Shown one piece after another: positions 1 through 12,922 of a DNA stretch of 64,000 nucleotides. Position 1 is the first letter of the stretch. Every line of letters begins with the position of its first letter. The DNA is from Pseudomonadales bacterium. GTDB lineage: Bacteria; Pseudomonadota; Gammaproteobacteria; Pseudomonadales; Azotimanducaceae. The stretch is taken from positions 1 to 64,000 of the forward strand of contig JALZVT010000044.1 of NCBI GenBank assembly GCA_023300545.1, written 5' to 3'. A model generated the notes under the pieces. It was not told the DNA's origin. It searched no databases and saw nothing but the letters and a program-made list of their open reading frames with translations. The translations under genes were made by a program, and so were the position numbers.

Positions 1-1982
<1,982 letters not shown>

Positions 1983-2522
1983 CATATAATCCAACATATC
2001 TTTACGCCTCCAAGCTGGTCTCGGAGGTTTGATATTTCCTACAACGGCTAAATTGCAACTACGAAAACATCTCAATAGGTTGAACTGAGTAACAAGTTGA
2101 TAACTATGAAGTTCATCATCTTGTGTATCGACTCACGTCGATTCAAGTATCTTGTGAAGCATGTGCCCTCCACAACAAGAGCGGCTAAGCCTTTATTGTT
2201 TCGACACAACTTGAAATTACAATCCATACATTGAGCAAGCTCAACATAGGACCGTGTACCACATATAACATTTCACATTTGAGTTTGTATCCACTCAGCG
2301 TCTCCACTAACAAATCCACAAGTGGACTTGATAACGAATAAGCGTCGTTTCAACTACTTAAACTTAAATTTAGTTGATAATTTGTTCCTGGAACAAATTA
2401 TCGACTGCATCATCTCTGAATTTTTAAAGAGCAAGCTTTTTCTTACTTAGAGAAAGAAAAAGCTAAGGTCTAACGCGTCTTTTTTATTTAGTTGCGTTAC
2501 AACTTAGCTTTTTTTCACATAT
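1983..2522 (-). other. Internal transcribed spacer between tRNA-Ala and 23S rRNA
   Basis: About 540 nt of AT-rich spacer inside the rRNA operon. I see no gene. It holds a boxA-like antitermination signal just after tRNA-Ala (listed separately). The 5' strand of the 23S processing stem should also lie here, but its partner is outside the window and cannot be checked. Confidence 0.8.
2417..2433 (-). promoter_or_regulatory. boxA-like antitermination signal in the rRNA spacer
   Basis: On the minus strand this reads TGCTCTTTAAAAATTCA, close to the rRNA boxA (TGCTCTTTAACA) bound by NusB-S10. Its position, between the spacer tRNAs and 23S, is where spacer boxA elements are known in other gammaproteobacteria. 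A weaker version (CTTTTTAAAAATTAA) precedes the 16S gene near 4658-4673. Confidence 0.65.
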
Positions 2523-2598
2523 TGGTGGAGCCGAGGAGGATCGAACTCCTGACCTCCTGGATGCAAACCAGGCGCTCTCCCAGCTGAGCTACGGCCCC
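2523..2598 (-). tRNA. tRNA-Ala (anticodon TGC)
   Basis: A 76-nt cloverleaf including an encoded CCA. The acceptor stem GGGGCCG pairs with its 3' partner, the anticodon loop reads TTTGCAT with anticodon TGC, and the T-loop GTTCGATC is standard. It lies between tRNA-Ile and 23S in the usual spacer order of gammaproteobacterial rRNA operons. Confidence 0.98.
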
Positions 2599-2650
2599 GC
2601 GTTTTTCGCTTTCGCTATTTACGCAAAGAGAACTGCGACTTAACAGGTTC

Positions 2651-2727
<77 letters not shown>

Positions 2728-2765
2728 ATTTGGTCGGCTATATATATATCTTGCTTCTTATTTCA

Positions 2766-2783
2766 AAACAAACCATTCGTGTG
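2766..2783 (-). repeat. 3' arm of the 16S rRNA processing stem
   Basis: This 18-nt segment is the exact reverse complement of 4640-4657. The two flank the 16S gene, so in the transcript they form a perfect 18-bp stem that loops out 16S. RNase III cleaves such stalks. The pairing is seen in the sequence; the cleavage is inferred from other bacteria. Confidence 0.75.
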
Positions 2784-2883
2784 AGCGTCTGGGTCCTTGG
2801 CGAGGACCTGATCCAATGTTGCCTATACAACCCGCGTTGAACTAAATGCTCTTCGCTTCGTTATCGACTCAGGATTAAGGTTT

Positions 2884-4418
<1,535 letters not shown>

Positions 4419-4639
4419 AAACTTTTTTGCAGGCTGAGCGTTGTTGCTCTTCCTAACCTCGGCTTGCGCCTTGGCTGTTCATCACAACAATCTCTTGCGT
4501 GCTAGATAGCTATATCTAGTTATGACTTTCTTCTTACCGGCTTCCAGACTTTTGCAAAGCTCTCGCTCCGCGCCACTCCGGGCCCTCTAAAAATAGGTCA
4601 CCTAATGTTTTTTCGGTCGACGCCAATTCTCCAGGCGCC

Positions 4640-4657
4640 CACACGAATGGTTTGTTT
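4640..4657 (-). repeat. 5' arm of the 16S rRNA processing stem
   Basis: Exact reverse complement of 2766-2783 on the other side of 16S (18 of 18 bases). It lies just after a boxA-like run in the leader, as expected for the strand of the RNase III stalk formed first. Confidence 0.75.
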
Positions 4658-4738
4658 AATTTTTAAAAAGCGGAAGAGAGTGCCGTCTGGCGTGGGCTGC
4701 AGCGCGTTTTGCTCAGCCCGTCTCCTCAAGGGACGCGC

Positions 4739-4767
4739 ATTAAACACTAGAGCGATTAGGCTCGCAA
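4739..4767 (-). promoter_or_regulatory. Probable main promoter of the rRNA operon
   Basis: On the minus strand a -35 box TTGCGA (4762-4767) and a -10 box TTTAAT (4739-4744) are separated by exactly 17 bp. The -10 box is followed at once by a GC-rich discriminator (GCGCGTCCC), typical of rRNA P1 promoters that respond to ppGpp and DksA. Upstream lies an AT-rich run that could be an UP element. Boxes and spacing are seen; the regulation is inferred from other gammaproteobacteria. Confidence 0.65.
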
Positions 4768-4874
4768 CAGGTTTATAAATTAATTTCGATTTTTCTCAGT
4801 TTTCTTCTCTAACGCTTGATTCGAAACAGCACAGAAAAAGGGAATATCAATCAAAACACAGTGAAAACCGGGAG

Positions 4875-4883
4875 TTATCCACA
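4875..4883 (+). promoter_or_regulatory. Single perfect DnaA-box sequence
   Basis: The nonamer TTATCCACA matches the DnaA box consensus exactly. It lies about 110 bp upstream of the rRNA promoter. A single copy may be chance, and there is no cluster or oriC-like context. Confidence 0.3.
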
Positions 4884-4938
4884 ACTTGCTCACAGCGGCC
4901 TTGACTCACGAAACGGGCCAAAGTCTCGGCTCAGGGGG

Positions 4939-6243
4939 CTACTCGGCGTGAATCAATAGGTGCCATGTCTTTTTGCCCCGTCGCAGCAGGTGATAGCGAC
5001 TAAGCAGGGCATCTGCGGGCAGAATCTGGGCCTCGTGATCGCTGATCGGAACCCCATTCAGCTTCACGCCACCCCCTTTGATCAGCTTTCTTGCTGCCCC
5101 ATTAGACGCAGCCAGTCCGGCCAGGGTCATCGCATCCAACAACCCACACCCCTTAATGGGCACAACGGTGCTATCCATACCGTCCAATTCCAGCTGCGCC
5201 AGGTCTTCGCCGGTCAAAACCGTCAAATCACCTGCAAACAGGGCTTGGCTGATGCGTTGCGCACCTAAAACGGCGGTTTCTCCGTGTACTAGGGCCGTTA
5301 TCTCCCGGGCTAACGCGATCTGAGCCGCTCTAGCCTGAGGTTCGTCGGCCAGAGACCGTGCCAAATCGTCGATTTCAGCGCTTGCAAGGAAGGTAAAGGT
5401 GCGCAAAAACGCAATTGCATCGTCATCTGCCGTGTTCATCCAGAACTGATAGAAGCTATAGGGCGACGTTTTCTCGGGGTCTAACCACACAGCACCACCT
5501 GCGGTTTTGCCAAATTTGGTGCCATCCGCCTTGGTCACCAAGGGAAACGTGGCTGCGTAGGCCGTTTTACGGAGGGTTCGGCGCACCAGATCAACGCCAG
5601 AGACGATGTTGCCCCACTGATCACTGCCACCGATTTGCAGGGTGCAGCCGTGATCGCGAGCCAACACCATAAAATCCATAGCCTGAACGACCATATAAGA
5701 GAATTCGGTGTAGCTGATGCCATCGCCCTCGCGATTCAGCCGATTCTTCACCGTTTCACGCTGCACCATGGCATTCACTGAGAAGTGCTTACCGATATCC
5801 CTAAGGTAATCGACCAGCGTTAACTGCGAGGCCCAATCGTAGTTATTCACAACCACAGCGGCATTTGGCCCCTCAAAGTCGAAAAACTGCGCAACCTGGC
5901 TACGAATCCGCGCGGTCCAATCAACCACAACGCTTGCGTCATTTAGATTGCGCTCGGCAGACTTGCCCGATGGATCACCAATCATGCCGGTTGCCCCCCC
6001 CACCAAGACCAACGGCCGGTGCCCAGCGAGCTGGAACCGCCGCAAGGCCAACAAGGGCACCAGATTGCCTATATGCAAGCTATCTGCGGTTGGATCAAAG
6101 CCGCAGTAAAGGGTGCGCATCTCGCCCTGCAAATGATCAGCCAGCCCTTCCTCATCCGAGCACTGGGCGAGCAACCCATGGGTCCGCAAGTCTTCGATAA
6201 TGGAAATTGGCGCGGAACGGGCCGAATCGGCGGTATTTGTCAC
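4939..6243 (-). CDS. tyrS: Tyrosyl-tRNA synthetase
   Basis: Cytoplasmic class I aminoacyl-tRNA synthetase that charges tRNA-Tyr with tyrosine using ATP. The 434-residue protein has the usual length. The ATP-binding HIGH motif appears as HIGN at residues 57-60 after the CGFDPTADSLH lead-in, and the KMSKS loop as KFGKT near 243-247, both typical of bacterial TyrRS. The SDQWGN tyrosine/AMP site lies at 207-212. A C-terminal S4 RNA-binding domain follows (LIKGGGVKLNG). The start is a GTG at 6243 with only a weak ribosome site; the protein already begins about where relatives do. The gene points toward the rRNA operon, a pairing I also recall from Pseudomonas. Confidence 0.97.
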   Translation of the reverse strand: MTNTADSARSAPISIIEDLRTHGLLAQCSDEEGLADHLQGEMRTLYCGFDPTADSLHIGNLVPLLALRRFQLAGHRPLVLVGGATGMIGDPSGKSAERNLNDASVVVDWTARIRSQVAQFFDFEGPNAAVVVNNYDWASQLTLVDYLRDIGKHFSVNAMVQRETVKNRLNREGDGISYTEFSYMVVQAMDFMVLARDHGCTLQIGGSDQWGNIVSGVDLVRRTLRKTAYAATFPLVTKADGTKFGKTAGGAVWLDPEKTSPYSFYQFWMNTADDDAIAFLRTFTFLASAEIDDLARSLADEPQARAAQIALAREITALVHGETAVLGAQRISQALFAGDLTVLTGEDLAQLELDGMDSTVVPIKGCGLLDAMTLAGLAASNGAARKLIKGGGVKLNGVPISDHEAQILPADALLSRYHLLRRGKKTWHLLIHAE

Positions 6244-6658
6244 TGTCTATACATCTCGTGGGTTAATAAAGGCCTGTCCTGCCCAGAAGGAGCTAATAGG
6301 CGGTGGGTTTATGCCATCGCAGATGAATTGTCGCAACACCGAAGCCGACCATCCGACAGTTCTACTGTGAGGGCTTTCGCTTCTTGGCCAATCACCTATA
6401 CTTTCCGGCTAAACCGCTGCGTGAAACTGCGCCATCCCGCAGATTTACAGACGATTTTACAACACCCTTTGCGCACAGCACTTGTGCCCCTATTTCGGTT
6501 TTGTTAACCGTTGTGAGGCCGAGAAAATTCCGCAGCGACAGGGACTCGCTGCAGAATCTGCCCAATGTGGCAGTTGACGCAAGTTTTGGTTGCTCTGGGA
6601 CAGAACAGACGCACCTGTTTTTGGACACGGCAGATCATCGCCGTATGGCTGGACAATT
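6244..6658. other. Divergent intergenic region between tyrS and the M23 peptidase gene
   Basis: About 415 bp between two genes that point away from each other, so it must hold both promoters. I see one -10-like TATACT near 6397-6402 on the plus strand without a clear -35, and no reading frame that looks like a gene. A TTG-initiated extension of the peptidase reaches back to 6590, but I regard it as untranslated. Confidence 0.5.
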
Positions 6659-8116
6659 TTGAATACAAGTTACTTTCCATTTAAGCATCTGGTTCTGGTT
6701 GTGGCGTTAAGCCTCAGCATGGTTACCTTTGTGGCCGCAAAATTCACCGACGACACCGACGCCGCCACCTTTAATGGCGATCGAGTGTTGGAAGATTTGG
6801 CAGTGCCCGAACAACAACAGGCCGGTCAGCAGCCCCCGATTGTGGCAGCCGCTGGTCTTATGGGCAGCGCACTCAGACGCAACAACACTGCAAACTCGGA
6901 AATCGCTGATGGGGAGCCAGCGCTCTCATCAAACTCTTCAAACTCTTCAATAAGAGCAGATGTTATCGACGAGGTCATGAATGACCCGCAACTGACGCCT
7001 CCGGCTCCGAAGCAATACACCCACGTCGAAGAAGTTCGCAGCGGCGACAACCTGTCGAATATTTTCAAACGTCAGGCGCTATCAGCAACCATACTGCACC
7101 GTGTCATGCAAAGTGGTCCGCTCGCCGAACGGCTAAAGCAAATTTTTCCAGGCCACCGACTGACGTTCACCACCACAGAAAGCAATGAACTCGTGCGGCT
7201 TGAGTATTCACCGGGCCCTCTCGAAACCTTGCAGTTCGATCGCGACGGCAAAAACTATCTGGCCAAGGTGGTCAGTCGCGAACCACAGCGGCTCACTACC
7301 TATAAGCACGGCATGATCGATCACTCACTCTTTGTCGCCAGCCAACGCGCTGGCCTCGATGATGAAGTTACTATGCGCCTCGCGCAGATCTTTCAGTGGG
7401 ACATCGACTTTGTACTCGACATTCGCAAGGGCGACGAATTCCACGTGCTGTTCGAAGAGCTGTATTTGGGCGATAAGTTTATTGGCTATGGTGAGATTCT
7501 AGCCGCCGAATTTTTAAACCAAAAAACCTCCTATCAAGCGATGCATTACCGCAATGAAAAAGGTGATGCACACTACTTCAACCCCCAGGGCGAAAGCATG
7601 CGCAAAGCGTTTCTGCGCGCTCCGGTATCGTTTTCGCGCATCAGCTCGAACTTCAATCTGCGCCGCAAGCATCCACTCTTCAAAACGACACGCCCGCACC
7701 GCGGCATCGACTATGCAGCCCCTCAGGGTACGCCGATAATGGCGGCTGGAGATGGGCGCATTACTCGAGTGGGTCGCAGCAAAGGCAACGGCAACTACAT
7801 CGTGCTGCAACACGGCGAGCAGTTTGTTACCAAATACCTGCACATGTCGAAATTCGCCCGCAACATGACCCGTGGTACCCGCGTAAAACAAGGCCAGGTT
7901 ATTGGCTACGTCGGCCGCACCGGTTATGCAACTGGGCCACACCTGCATTATGAATTTTTAGTTAACGGTGCCCACCGCAACCCACGCACGGTAAAGCTAC
8001 CGAACGCACAACCGGTGCCAGCTGGCGAGAAGGAGCGCTTTGCATCGCAAACGGGTCCTTACCTTGCCTTGCTACAAAGCATGCGCGAAGAACAGCAGCT
8101 CGCCATAGCCAATTGA
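6659..8116 (+). CDS. Membrane-anchored murein peptidase, M23 family (MepM-like)
   Basis: Periplasmic zinc endopeptidase expected to cut peptidoglycan cross-links so that new glycan strands can be inserted. One membrane helix follows the start (about residues 8-26). Then comes a linker, a LysM/OapA-like region starting VEEVRSGDNLSNIF, and a C-terminal LytM domain. The zinc ligands are visible as HRGID near residue 357 and HLHYE near 438-442. I chose the TTG at 6659 because it places the membrane helix directly after a short cytoplasmic head; a TTG at 6590 would add 23 unlikely residues. The stop overlaps the start of anmK, so the two are probably cotranslated. Linking wall cleavage with anhydromuramic acid recycling is a sensible pairing. 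Confidence 0.93.
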   Translation: MNTSYFPFKHLVLVVALSLSMVTFVAAKFTDDTDAATFNGDRVLEDLAVPEQQQAGQQPPIVAAAGLMGSALRRNNTANSEIADGEPALSSNSSNSSIRADVIDEVMNDPQLTPPAPKQYTHVEEVRSGDNLSNIFKRQALSATILHRVMQSGPLAERLKQIFPGHRLTFTTTESNELVRLEYSPGPLETLQFDRDGKNYLAKVVSREPQRLTTYKHGMIDHSLFVASQRAGLDDEVTMRLAQIFQWDIDFVLDIRKGDEFHVLFEELYLGDKFIGYGEILAAEFLNQKTSYQAMHYRNEKGDAHYFNPQGESMRKAFLRAPVSFSRISSNFNLRRKHPLFKTTRPHRGIDYAAPQGTPIMAAGDGRITRVGRSKGNGNYIVLQHGEQFVTKYLHMSKFARNMTRGTRVKQGQVIGYVGRTGYATGPHLHYEFLVNGAHRNPRTVKLPNAQPVPAGEKERFASQTGPYLALLQSMREEQQLAIAN

Positions 8117-9276
8117 AACCAACCGACAACCAGCCGATCTTTGTTGGTGTCATGACAGGCACCAGCATTGATGGTCTGGACATCGCGGCAATCCGGCTAA
8201 CACCAGACAGCAAGCACGCCCTCGAATTTTTAGCCGCTGCGCAATACCCACTGCCAGACGAACTTCGCAGCGACATCACAACACTCGCCCGCAACAGCGA
8301 ACTAAGCTGGCAAACCTTTGGTCGCGTTGACACCGCCTTGGGCGAGCTCACAGGCGCACTGGTTAACCAGTTCTTAGATGAATCTGGCATTCCGAAAGAA
8401 TCGGTAGCCGCCATCGGCAGCCACGGCCAAACGGTTCACCATTCACCCGATAGCGTGCCGGCGTTCACTGTGCAGATTGGTGACGCCAGCAGAATTTGTG
8501 AAGCCACCGGATTAGCGGTTGTTAGTGACTTTCGTCGCGCCGACATCGCAGCCGGTGGTCAGGGCGCACCATTGGTGCCCGCCTTTCACAACGTTCTGTT
8601 TGCACGGGGCGACAACCACGCGCGCGCCGTGTGCAATATAGGCGGCATCGGCAACGTCACGTTGCTGCCGGCTCTTAGCACCAACCCCGTCACCGGCTTC
8701 GATACCGGCCCCGGCAACACGCTACTCGATGCCTGGTGTCAAAAGCACAACAATCGACCCTATGACAAAGACGGCGCCTGGGCCGCGACCGGAACGAGCT
8801 CGGCAATGCTACTAAGCGCCCTACTAGGCGACCCTTATGTTCAGCGCGAGCCACCCAAAAGCACCGGCGTAGAACACTACAACCTGAAATGGCTCGAAGA
8901 CCAAATCACAGATACACAACTGACACCCGTTGATGTACAAGCCACTCTGACGGAGTTTACCGCCCGCACGATCGTAAACTCTGTTCGAGCGAGCCAGCCC
9001 GATTGCAAACAACTCATCGTGTGCGGCGGCGGCCGGCGCAATCTACACTTGATGAACGAACTCAGCCGACTCAGCGCCTGGCCCGTTGTGAACTGCGACA
9101 CTTTTTCACTAGATGAATCGGCACCCCACTCACACAAAATAGATGGCGACGCTCTTGAAGCCGCCGCATTTGCCTGGCTTGCAAGCCAAACCCTCGCGGG
9201 CTTACCCGGCAATGTCCCAACTGTGACCGGTGCACGCAAAGCCGTCAGATTAGGGACTGTTACTCAACCTTTGTAA
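8113..9276 (+). CDS. anmK: Anhydro-N-acetylmuramic acid kinase
   Basis: Cytoplasmic kinase of cell-wall recycling that hydrolyses and phosphorylates 1,6-anhydroMurNAc to MurNAc-6-phosphate with ATP. The 387 residues match the family. The N-terminal phosphate loop GVMTGTSIDGLD (residues about 12-23), the IGSHGQTVHH segment and the GFDTGPGNTLLDAW segment are characteristic. The start is a TTG at 8113 that overlaps the upstream stop, giving an N-terminus of the same length as in E. coli. It probably forms an operon with the M23 peptidase gene. Confidence 0.96.
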   Translation: MKPTDNQPIFVGVMTGTSIDGLDIAAIRLTPDSKHALEFLAAAQYPLPDELRSDITTLARNSELSWQTFGRVDTALGELTGALVNQFLDESGIPKESVAAIGSHGQTVHHSPDSVPAFTVQIGDASRICEATGLAVVSDFRRADIAAGGQGAPLVPAFHNVLFARGDNHARAVCNIGGIGNVTLLPALSTNPVTGFDTGPGNTLLDAWCQKHNNRPYDKDGAWAATGTSSAMLLSALLGDPYVQREPPKSTGVEHYNLKWLEDQITDTQLTPVDVQATLTEFTARTIVNSVRASQPDCKQLIVCGGGRRNLHLMNELSRLSAWPVVNCDTFSLDESAPHSHKIDGDALEAAAFAWLASQTLAGLPGNVPTVTGARKAVRLGTVTQPL

Positions 9277-9392
9277 TTGGCTGAATTAGTGCAACTCCTG
9301 TCGCAGAAATATTCCTGCAACTGCGCAAAATGGTTGACCTCATAGATTGAGTACACGCAAGGGCTGCCAGCACGCTACAGCCTTCACGCATC

Positions 9393-12083
9393 ATGCAATT
9401 CAAAGCCTTTTCCAGTCGCATTGAGTCACGCGCTTTGCGCAACATTGCTCTAGTGTCGCTGCTACCCCTAGCAGTACTGTGCTTTGTTGTCTGGCAACAA
9501 TCTCATCGTCTCGCAATTGGTCACTTCGAAAGCACTGTACAAAAGCAGCTCACGCACTATTCCAGAGACATCGCCCTGCGACTGACCAGTTTCGCAGAAA
9601 CTGTGAAAGCAACCCCAAACCCAGAAGCGCTGCAGAAGCTCCGGCTCCTAAAAAATGACCCTACAGCCTCTGCCCCTTCGACCGACCGGCTATCCAACAC
9701 CAGCAAGCCACATCTCATCTACAGTGATTCACGACTGTGGCTAGCAACCCGGGTTAAGCCGACGCTGTCAGACGTGGGCACAAACGAACCACGCGCAAAT
9801 ATTTTGGAAATCAATCAGGCCATGCTGCTTGCCTCTATGCGCAGCCTCTATCCAGACGTTAACTTCTGCCTCAGTTTCAGAGGCGCACACGGGGCCGAGT
9901 GCCAAACTGAACAACCCGATGGCCGGGTGTCTCTGGTGAAACACCCATTGACGTTGGGTAATGGCTTTGCCACCAACTTCGACGCCTGGATTATCGCCTC
10001 GATTCCGGAACAGGTTGCCGCAGCCGGAGCACCGCGATTGCTAAACATGCAGCTCGCTACGCTGTTTCTCGCCTCACTGATTGGCATCATCGCAAGCACT
10101 TTGGCCAACCGGCGGGTTATGGCGCCGCTGGCTGAGCTATCTCGTGGCACCAACGCACTGCGCGACCACGACTACGACGTCCAACTGAATATTAGAACCG
10201 AAGATGAGTTTGAAGAGCTTGGCGAAGCGTTCAATTCAATGACCGAAACACTGCGGGCGAGCAACCGGTTTACTACTGCACTATCTCAGGTAGATCAGCT
10301 GATTCTGAAAACCACCGATCTTGAGCGCGTTATTCGCTCGGTGCTGAACGCTATCAGCAGCATCGAAGCAAACGATGCCTGGGTGCTTACATTTGGTCAC
10401 GAAACCATTCCTGCAGAACGCCTGTACTGGGTAGACAAAGAAGGCACTCTCGACTCCTCCGATACCAGCAGATGGAGCGACGAGATGCCACTTATTCCGC
10501 AAGCGGCGGACGTCGATCCACCCCGCATGGCTGAAATCTCTGGCTTGCCGGTCAAAGAATCCTTTCCCGTTGTACTTGATGAGCACGTTGTCGCCGTGCT
10601 GCTGATCGGTGCCGGTAAAGACGCCACTGTGCCGGTCGAAAAAGTAAACATGCGCCACTACGGTGAGCTTAGCGATCGCCTGAGTGTCGCGATGACACAC
10701 ATCGATCGGTCGTTAACGCTGTACCGACAAGCCAACCAAGACGCACTCACAGGACTACTAAATCGCCAGGCGTTCGAACGCGAGCTGCGACAAATATGCA
10801 TGACCTGCCAGCGCGACAACGTAAAGAGCGCACTGCTGTTTATCGACCTCGATCGCTTCAAGCAGGTAAACGATACCGAAGGGCATAAAGCCGGCGATCG
10901 CCTGCTGCTGGTGATCGCTCGACGATTGCAACAGAGTTTGCGCCCTACAGATGTCATTGCCCGTCTCGGCGGCGACGAATTTGCCGTGATACTAGGCGAC
11001 GTCAGCGCAACAGATTCTATTGCCAGCGATGTGGCCCTGGAAGAGACTTGCGAACGAATAATTGGCCGACTCGCCAAGCCCGTTGTTGTTGAACGGCTCG
11101 AACACAGCATTCATGCATCGATTGGCATCGCCCATATCAGCTCCGAAGCTGCGATTGCCGACCAAGTGCTGTCACGCGCAGACGTCGCGATGTACTACGC
11201 CAAAACCAAGGCTGGCTGCAATTACGCCTTTTACGACCCAAGCCTAAACTCGGAATCGGAACAACGCATTCAACTGGAGTCTCGCCTGCGCCAAGCGCTG
11301 ACAAGCGACGACATCAAACTGCATTTCCAGCCCCAGCTCGATCTGCTTACGGGCGAAATCACAGGCGTTGAAGGACTGCTGCGCTGGCAAAGTGAGCTCA
11401 ATGGCAATATTCCGCCCAGTCTGTTTATTCCAATCGCTGAAGATTCCGGCATCATCCATGACCTTGAGCCGCTAATTTTTGCTCACGCCGCACAGTTGCT
11501 CAAGCACACAGCAGGCACGCCCTACGAAGTTAAACGAGTGGCTGTGAACGTTTCTGTACAGCAACTCGCGCTACCGGGCTTTGCCAAACGCGTGTTCCGC
11601 TACCTGGAACAAACCGGCATTCGACCCAATCAGCTGGAAATCGAGGTGACCGAGTCACTCTTTATCAAAGAGATGGCACAGGTAGTGAACGAGCTAACCG
11701 AATTACGTTCGGCCGGATTGGTTATCGCGCTGGACGACTTTGGCACAGGCTATTCGTCACTCAACTATCTGCGAACCCTGCCCATCGACATCATCAAGAT
11801 CGACCGGTCGTTTGTGCAGGAGATCGAGGAATCGACAGAAGCTCGAGAACTGGTTGAGAGCATTCTGCACATCGCCCGCGCGCTCAGTAAAACGGTTATC
11901 GCAGAAGGCGTGGAAACTCATGCTCAGCTTGACGTTCTGCGGCGCCTTGGTTGCGACACTATGCAGGGCTACCTGCTGTCTCGACCGCTGCCCGAATCAG
12001 AGCTCACAACACTGATGGCTGCGCACAACCCCAGCGAATGGGCGTATCAGCAGAACAAGGTTGCAGAGCTGCGGTCTGTTTAG
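9393..12083 (+). CDS. Membrane GGDEF-EAL protein (cyclic di-GMP synthase/phosphodiesterase)
   Basis: An 896-residue signalling protein. Transmembrane helices lie near residues 17-34 and 219-238 and enclose a ~180-residue periplasmic sensor of no recognised type. They are followed by a HAMP linker (~239-290), a GAF-like region (~295-440), GGDEF and EAL. The cyclase motif GGDEF is intact at 526-530, and an inhibitory RxxD site (RPTD, 517-520) lies five residues before it. In the EAL domain the signature is EGL (660-662) instead of EAL, but the other catalytic segments are present (NVS, EVTES, DDFGTGYSS, IKIDRSF, EGVET). Both activities are therefore possible; which dominates cannot be told. It stands alone, convergent with erpA. 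Confidence 0.95.
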   Translation: MQFKAFSSRIESRALRNIALVSLLPLAVLCFVVWQQSHRLAIGHFESTVQKQLTHYSRDIALRLTSFAETVKATPNPEALQKLRLLKNDPTASAPSTDRLSNTSKPHLIYSDSRLWLATRVKPTLSDVGTNEPRANILEINQAMLLASMRSLYPDVNFCLSFRGAHGAECQTEQPDGRVSLVKHPLTLGNGFATNFDAWIIASIPEQVAAAGAPRLLNMQLATLFLASLIGIIASTLANRRVMAPLAELSRGTNALRDHDYDVQLNIRTEDEFEELGEAFNSMTETLRASNRFTTALSQVDQLILKTTDLERVIRSVLNAISSIEANDAWVLTFGHETIPAERLYWVDKEGTLDSSDTSRWSDEMPLIPQAADVDPPRMAEISGLPVKESFPVVLDEHVVAVLLIGAGKDATVPVEKVNMRHYGELSDRLSVAMTHIDRSLTLYRQANQDALTGLLNRQAFERELRQICMTCQRDNVKSALLFIDLDRFKQVNDTEGHKAGDRLLLVIARRLQQSLRPTDVIARLGGDEFAVILGDVSATDSIASDVALEETCERIIGRLAKPVVVERLEHSIHASIGIAHISSEAAIADQVLSRADVAMYYAKTKAGCNYAFYDPSLNSESEQRIQLESRLRQALTSDDIKLHFQPQLDLLTGEITGVEGLLRWQSELNGNIPPSLFIPIAEDSGIIHDLEPLIFAHAAQLLKHTAGTPYEVKRVAVNVSVQQLALPGFAKRVFRYLEQTGIRPNQLEIEVTESLFIKEMAQVVNELTELRSAGLVIALDDFGTGYSSLNYLRTLPIDIIKIDRSFVQEIEESTEARELVESILHIARALSKTVIAEGVETHAQLDVLRRLGCDTMQGYLLSRPLPESELTTLMAAHNPSEWAYQQNKVAELRSV

Positions 12084-12096
12084 AGCGTTTTTGCAG

Positions 12097-12447
12097 CTAG
12101 ATCGAGAACGAATTACCGCAACCACAGGTGCTTGCCGCATTGGGGTTTTGCACCACAAATTGCGAACCCTGCAGGTCTTCGGTGTAGTGAATTTCAGCCC
12201 CTTCCAGGTACTGATAGCTCATCGGGTCGACTAACACCTTGACGCCCTGAGCCTCGATCACCGCATCGTCTTCTTCCGCTGGCGATTCATCAAAGGTGAA
12301 ACCGTAGGAGAACCCACTGCAGCCACCACCGGTGACAAAGACACGCAGTGCCAGCGACACGGTTTCCCCTGCCGCAGCGTCTTCCTGCTCTTCGCTGATG
12401 AGATGTTGCACCTTCGAGATGGCAGACTGTGTAATCGAAATTTCCAA
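12097..12447 (-). CDS. erpA: Iron-sulfur cluster insertion protein, A-type carrier
   Basis: Small A-type carrier (116 residues) that delivers Fe-S clusters to target enzymes, in E. coli including those of isoprenoid synthesis. The three conserved cysteines are present, one in GGGCSGF and two in the C-terminal CGCGNSF. The start is a TTG at 12447 with AGGA about 10 nt upstream. It follows the bactofilin and DUF6776 genes with 58 bp to spare, an order I also recall from Pseudomonas, so an operon is likely. The neighbourhood favours ErpA over IscA, since no isc genes are present. Confidence 0.93.
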   Translation of the reverse strand: MEISITQSAISKVQHLISEEQEDAAAGETVSLALRVFVTGGGCSGFSYGFTFDESPAEEDDAVIEAQGVKVLVDPMSYQYLEGAEIHYTEDLQGSQFVVQNPNAASTCGCGNSFSI

Positions 12448-12505
12448 GCGAACGCTGTCCTGTGATATCTCTCAAAGCATAGAGGAATAAGGAAAAGAGG
12501 GCGAG

Positions 12506-12922
12506 CTAGCGAATCTCCGCGACATTCTCGTCGGCTGCTGACTCGGCCAAACTGACCATCTGCCCATTAACAACCGAACCGAGCTGCATTTCCATCAAAT
12601 TGTAGTGAACATTGCCCAACACTTTCGCTTTGGCCGCCAATTCAAGCTTACCCGTGGCATAAACGTCGCCTTCAACCGTGCCGTCGATGACCACGTTGGG
12701 CGAGCGAATCTCGCCCTTAACGTAGCCACCCTCACACACGACCAGTGTTGCCGTATCGCTATTCTGCCCCAGCACGTCGCCCTCGATGGCGCCGTTCACA
12801 TAGAGCTGATCTTCAAAAACCACATCGCCCTTTATACGGGTGTTATGCGCGATCAGGGTTGTACCACCTTCGAGCCCAGCCGCCAGCCCACTGGCTTTAT
12901 TGGTCTGTTTTCTCTTCATCAT
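12506..12922 (-). CDS. Bactofilin family cytoskeletal protein
   Basis: Polymer-forming protein of the bactofilin (DUF583) family, about 138 residues. The centre is a right-handed beta-helix with short regular turns rich in V, G, I and D, for example RIKGDVVFEDQLYVNGAIEG. Bactofilins form filaments at the inner membrane and often act with peptidoglycan enzymes, including M23 peptidases. The start is the ATG at 12922, which overlaps the TAA of the upstream gene (TAATG), implying coupled translation. A second ATG follows directly at 12919. A longer reading with an earlier start would lie inside the upstream gene and is not credible. Confidence 0.9.
   Translation of the reverse strand: MMKRKQTNKASGLAAGLEGGTTLIAHNTRIKGDVVFEDQLYVNGAIEGDVLGQNSDTATLVVCEGGYVKGEIRSPNVVIDGTVEGDVYATGKLELAAKAKVLGNVHYNLMEMQLGSVVNGQMVSLAESAADENVAEIR

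Larger units (their letters stand above)
4419..4938 (-). other. rRNA operon leader and promoter region downstream of tyrS
   Basis: About 520 nt without a gene between the tyrS stop and 16S. Read on the minus strand it holds a single DnaA-box-like site, an AT-rich stretch that could act as an UP element, a strong promoter (4739-4767), a boxA-like run, and the 5' arm of the 16S processing stem. The rest is leader RNA. tyrS points into this region and I see no terminator after it, so some read-through into rrn is possible. Confidence 0.75.

Noticed and set aside
6590-6658. A 23-residue N-terminal extension of the M23 peptidase from a TTG
   Set aside because: It places unlikely polar residues before the signal-anchor helix; the TTG at 6659 fits the family better.
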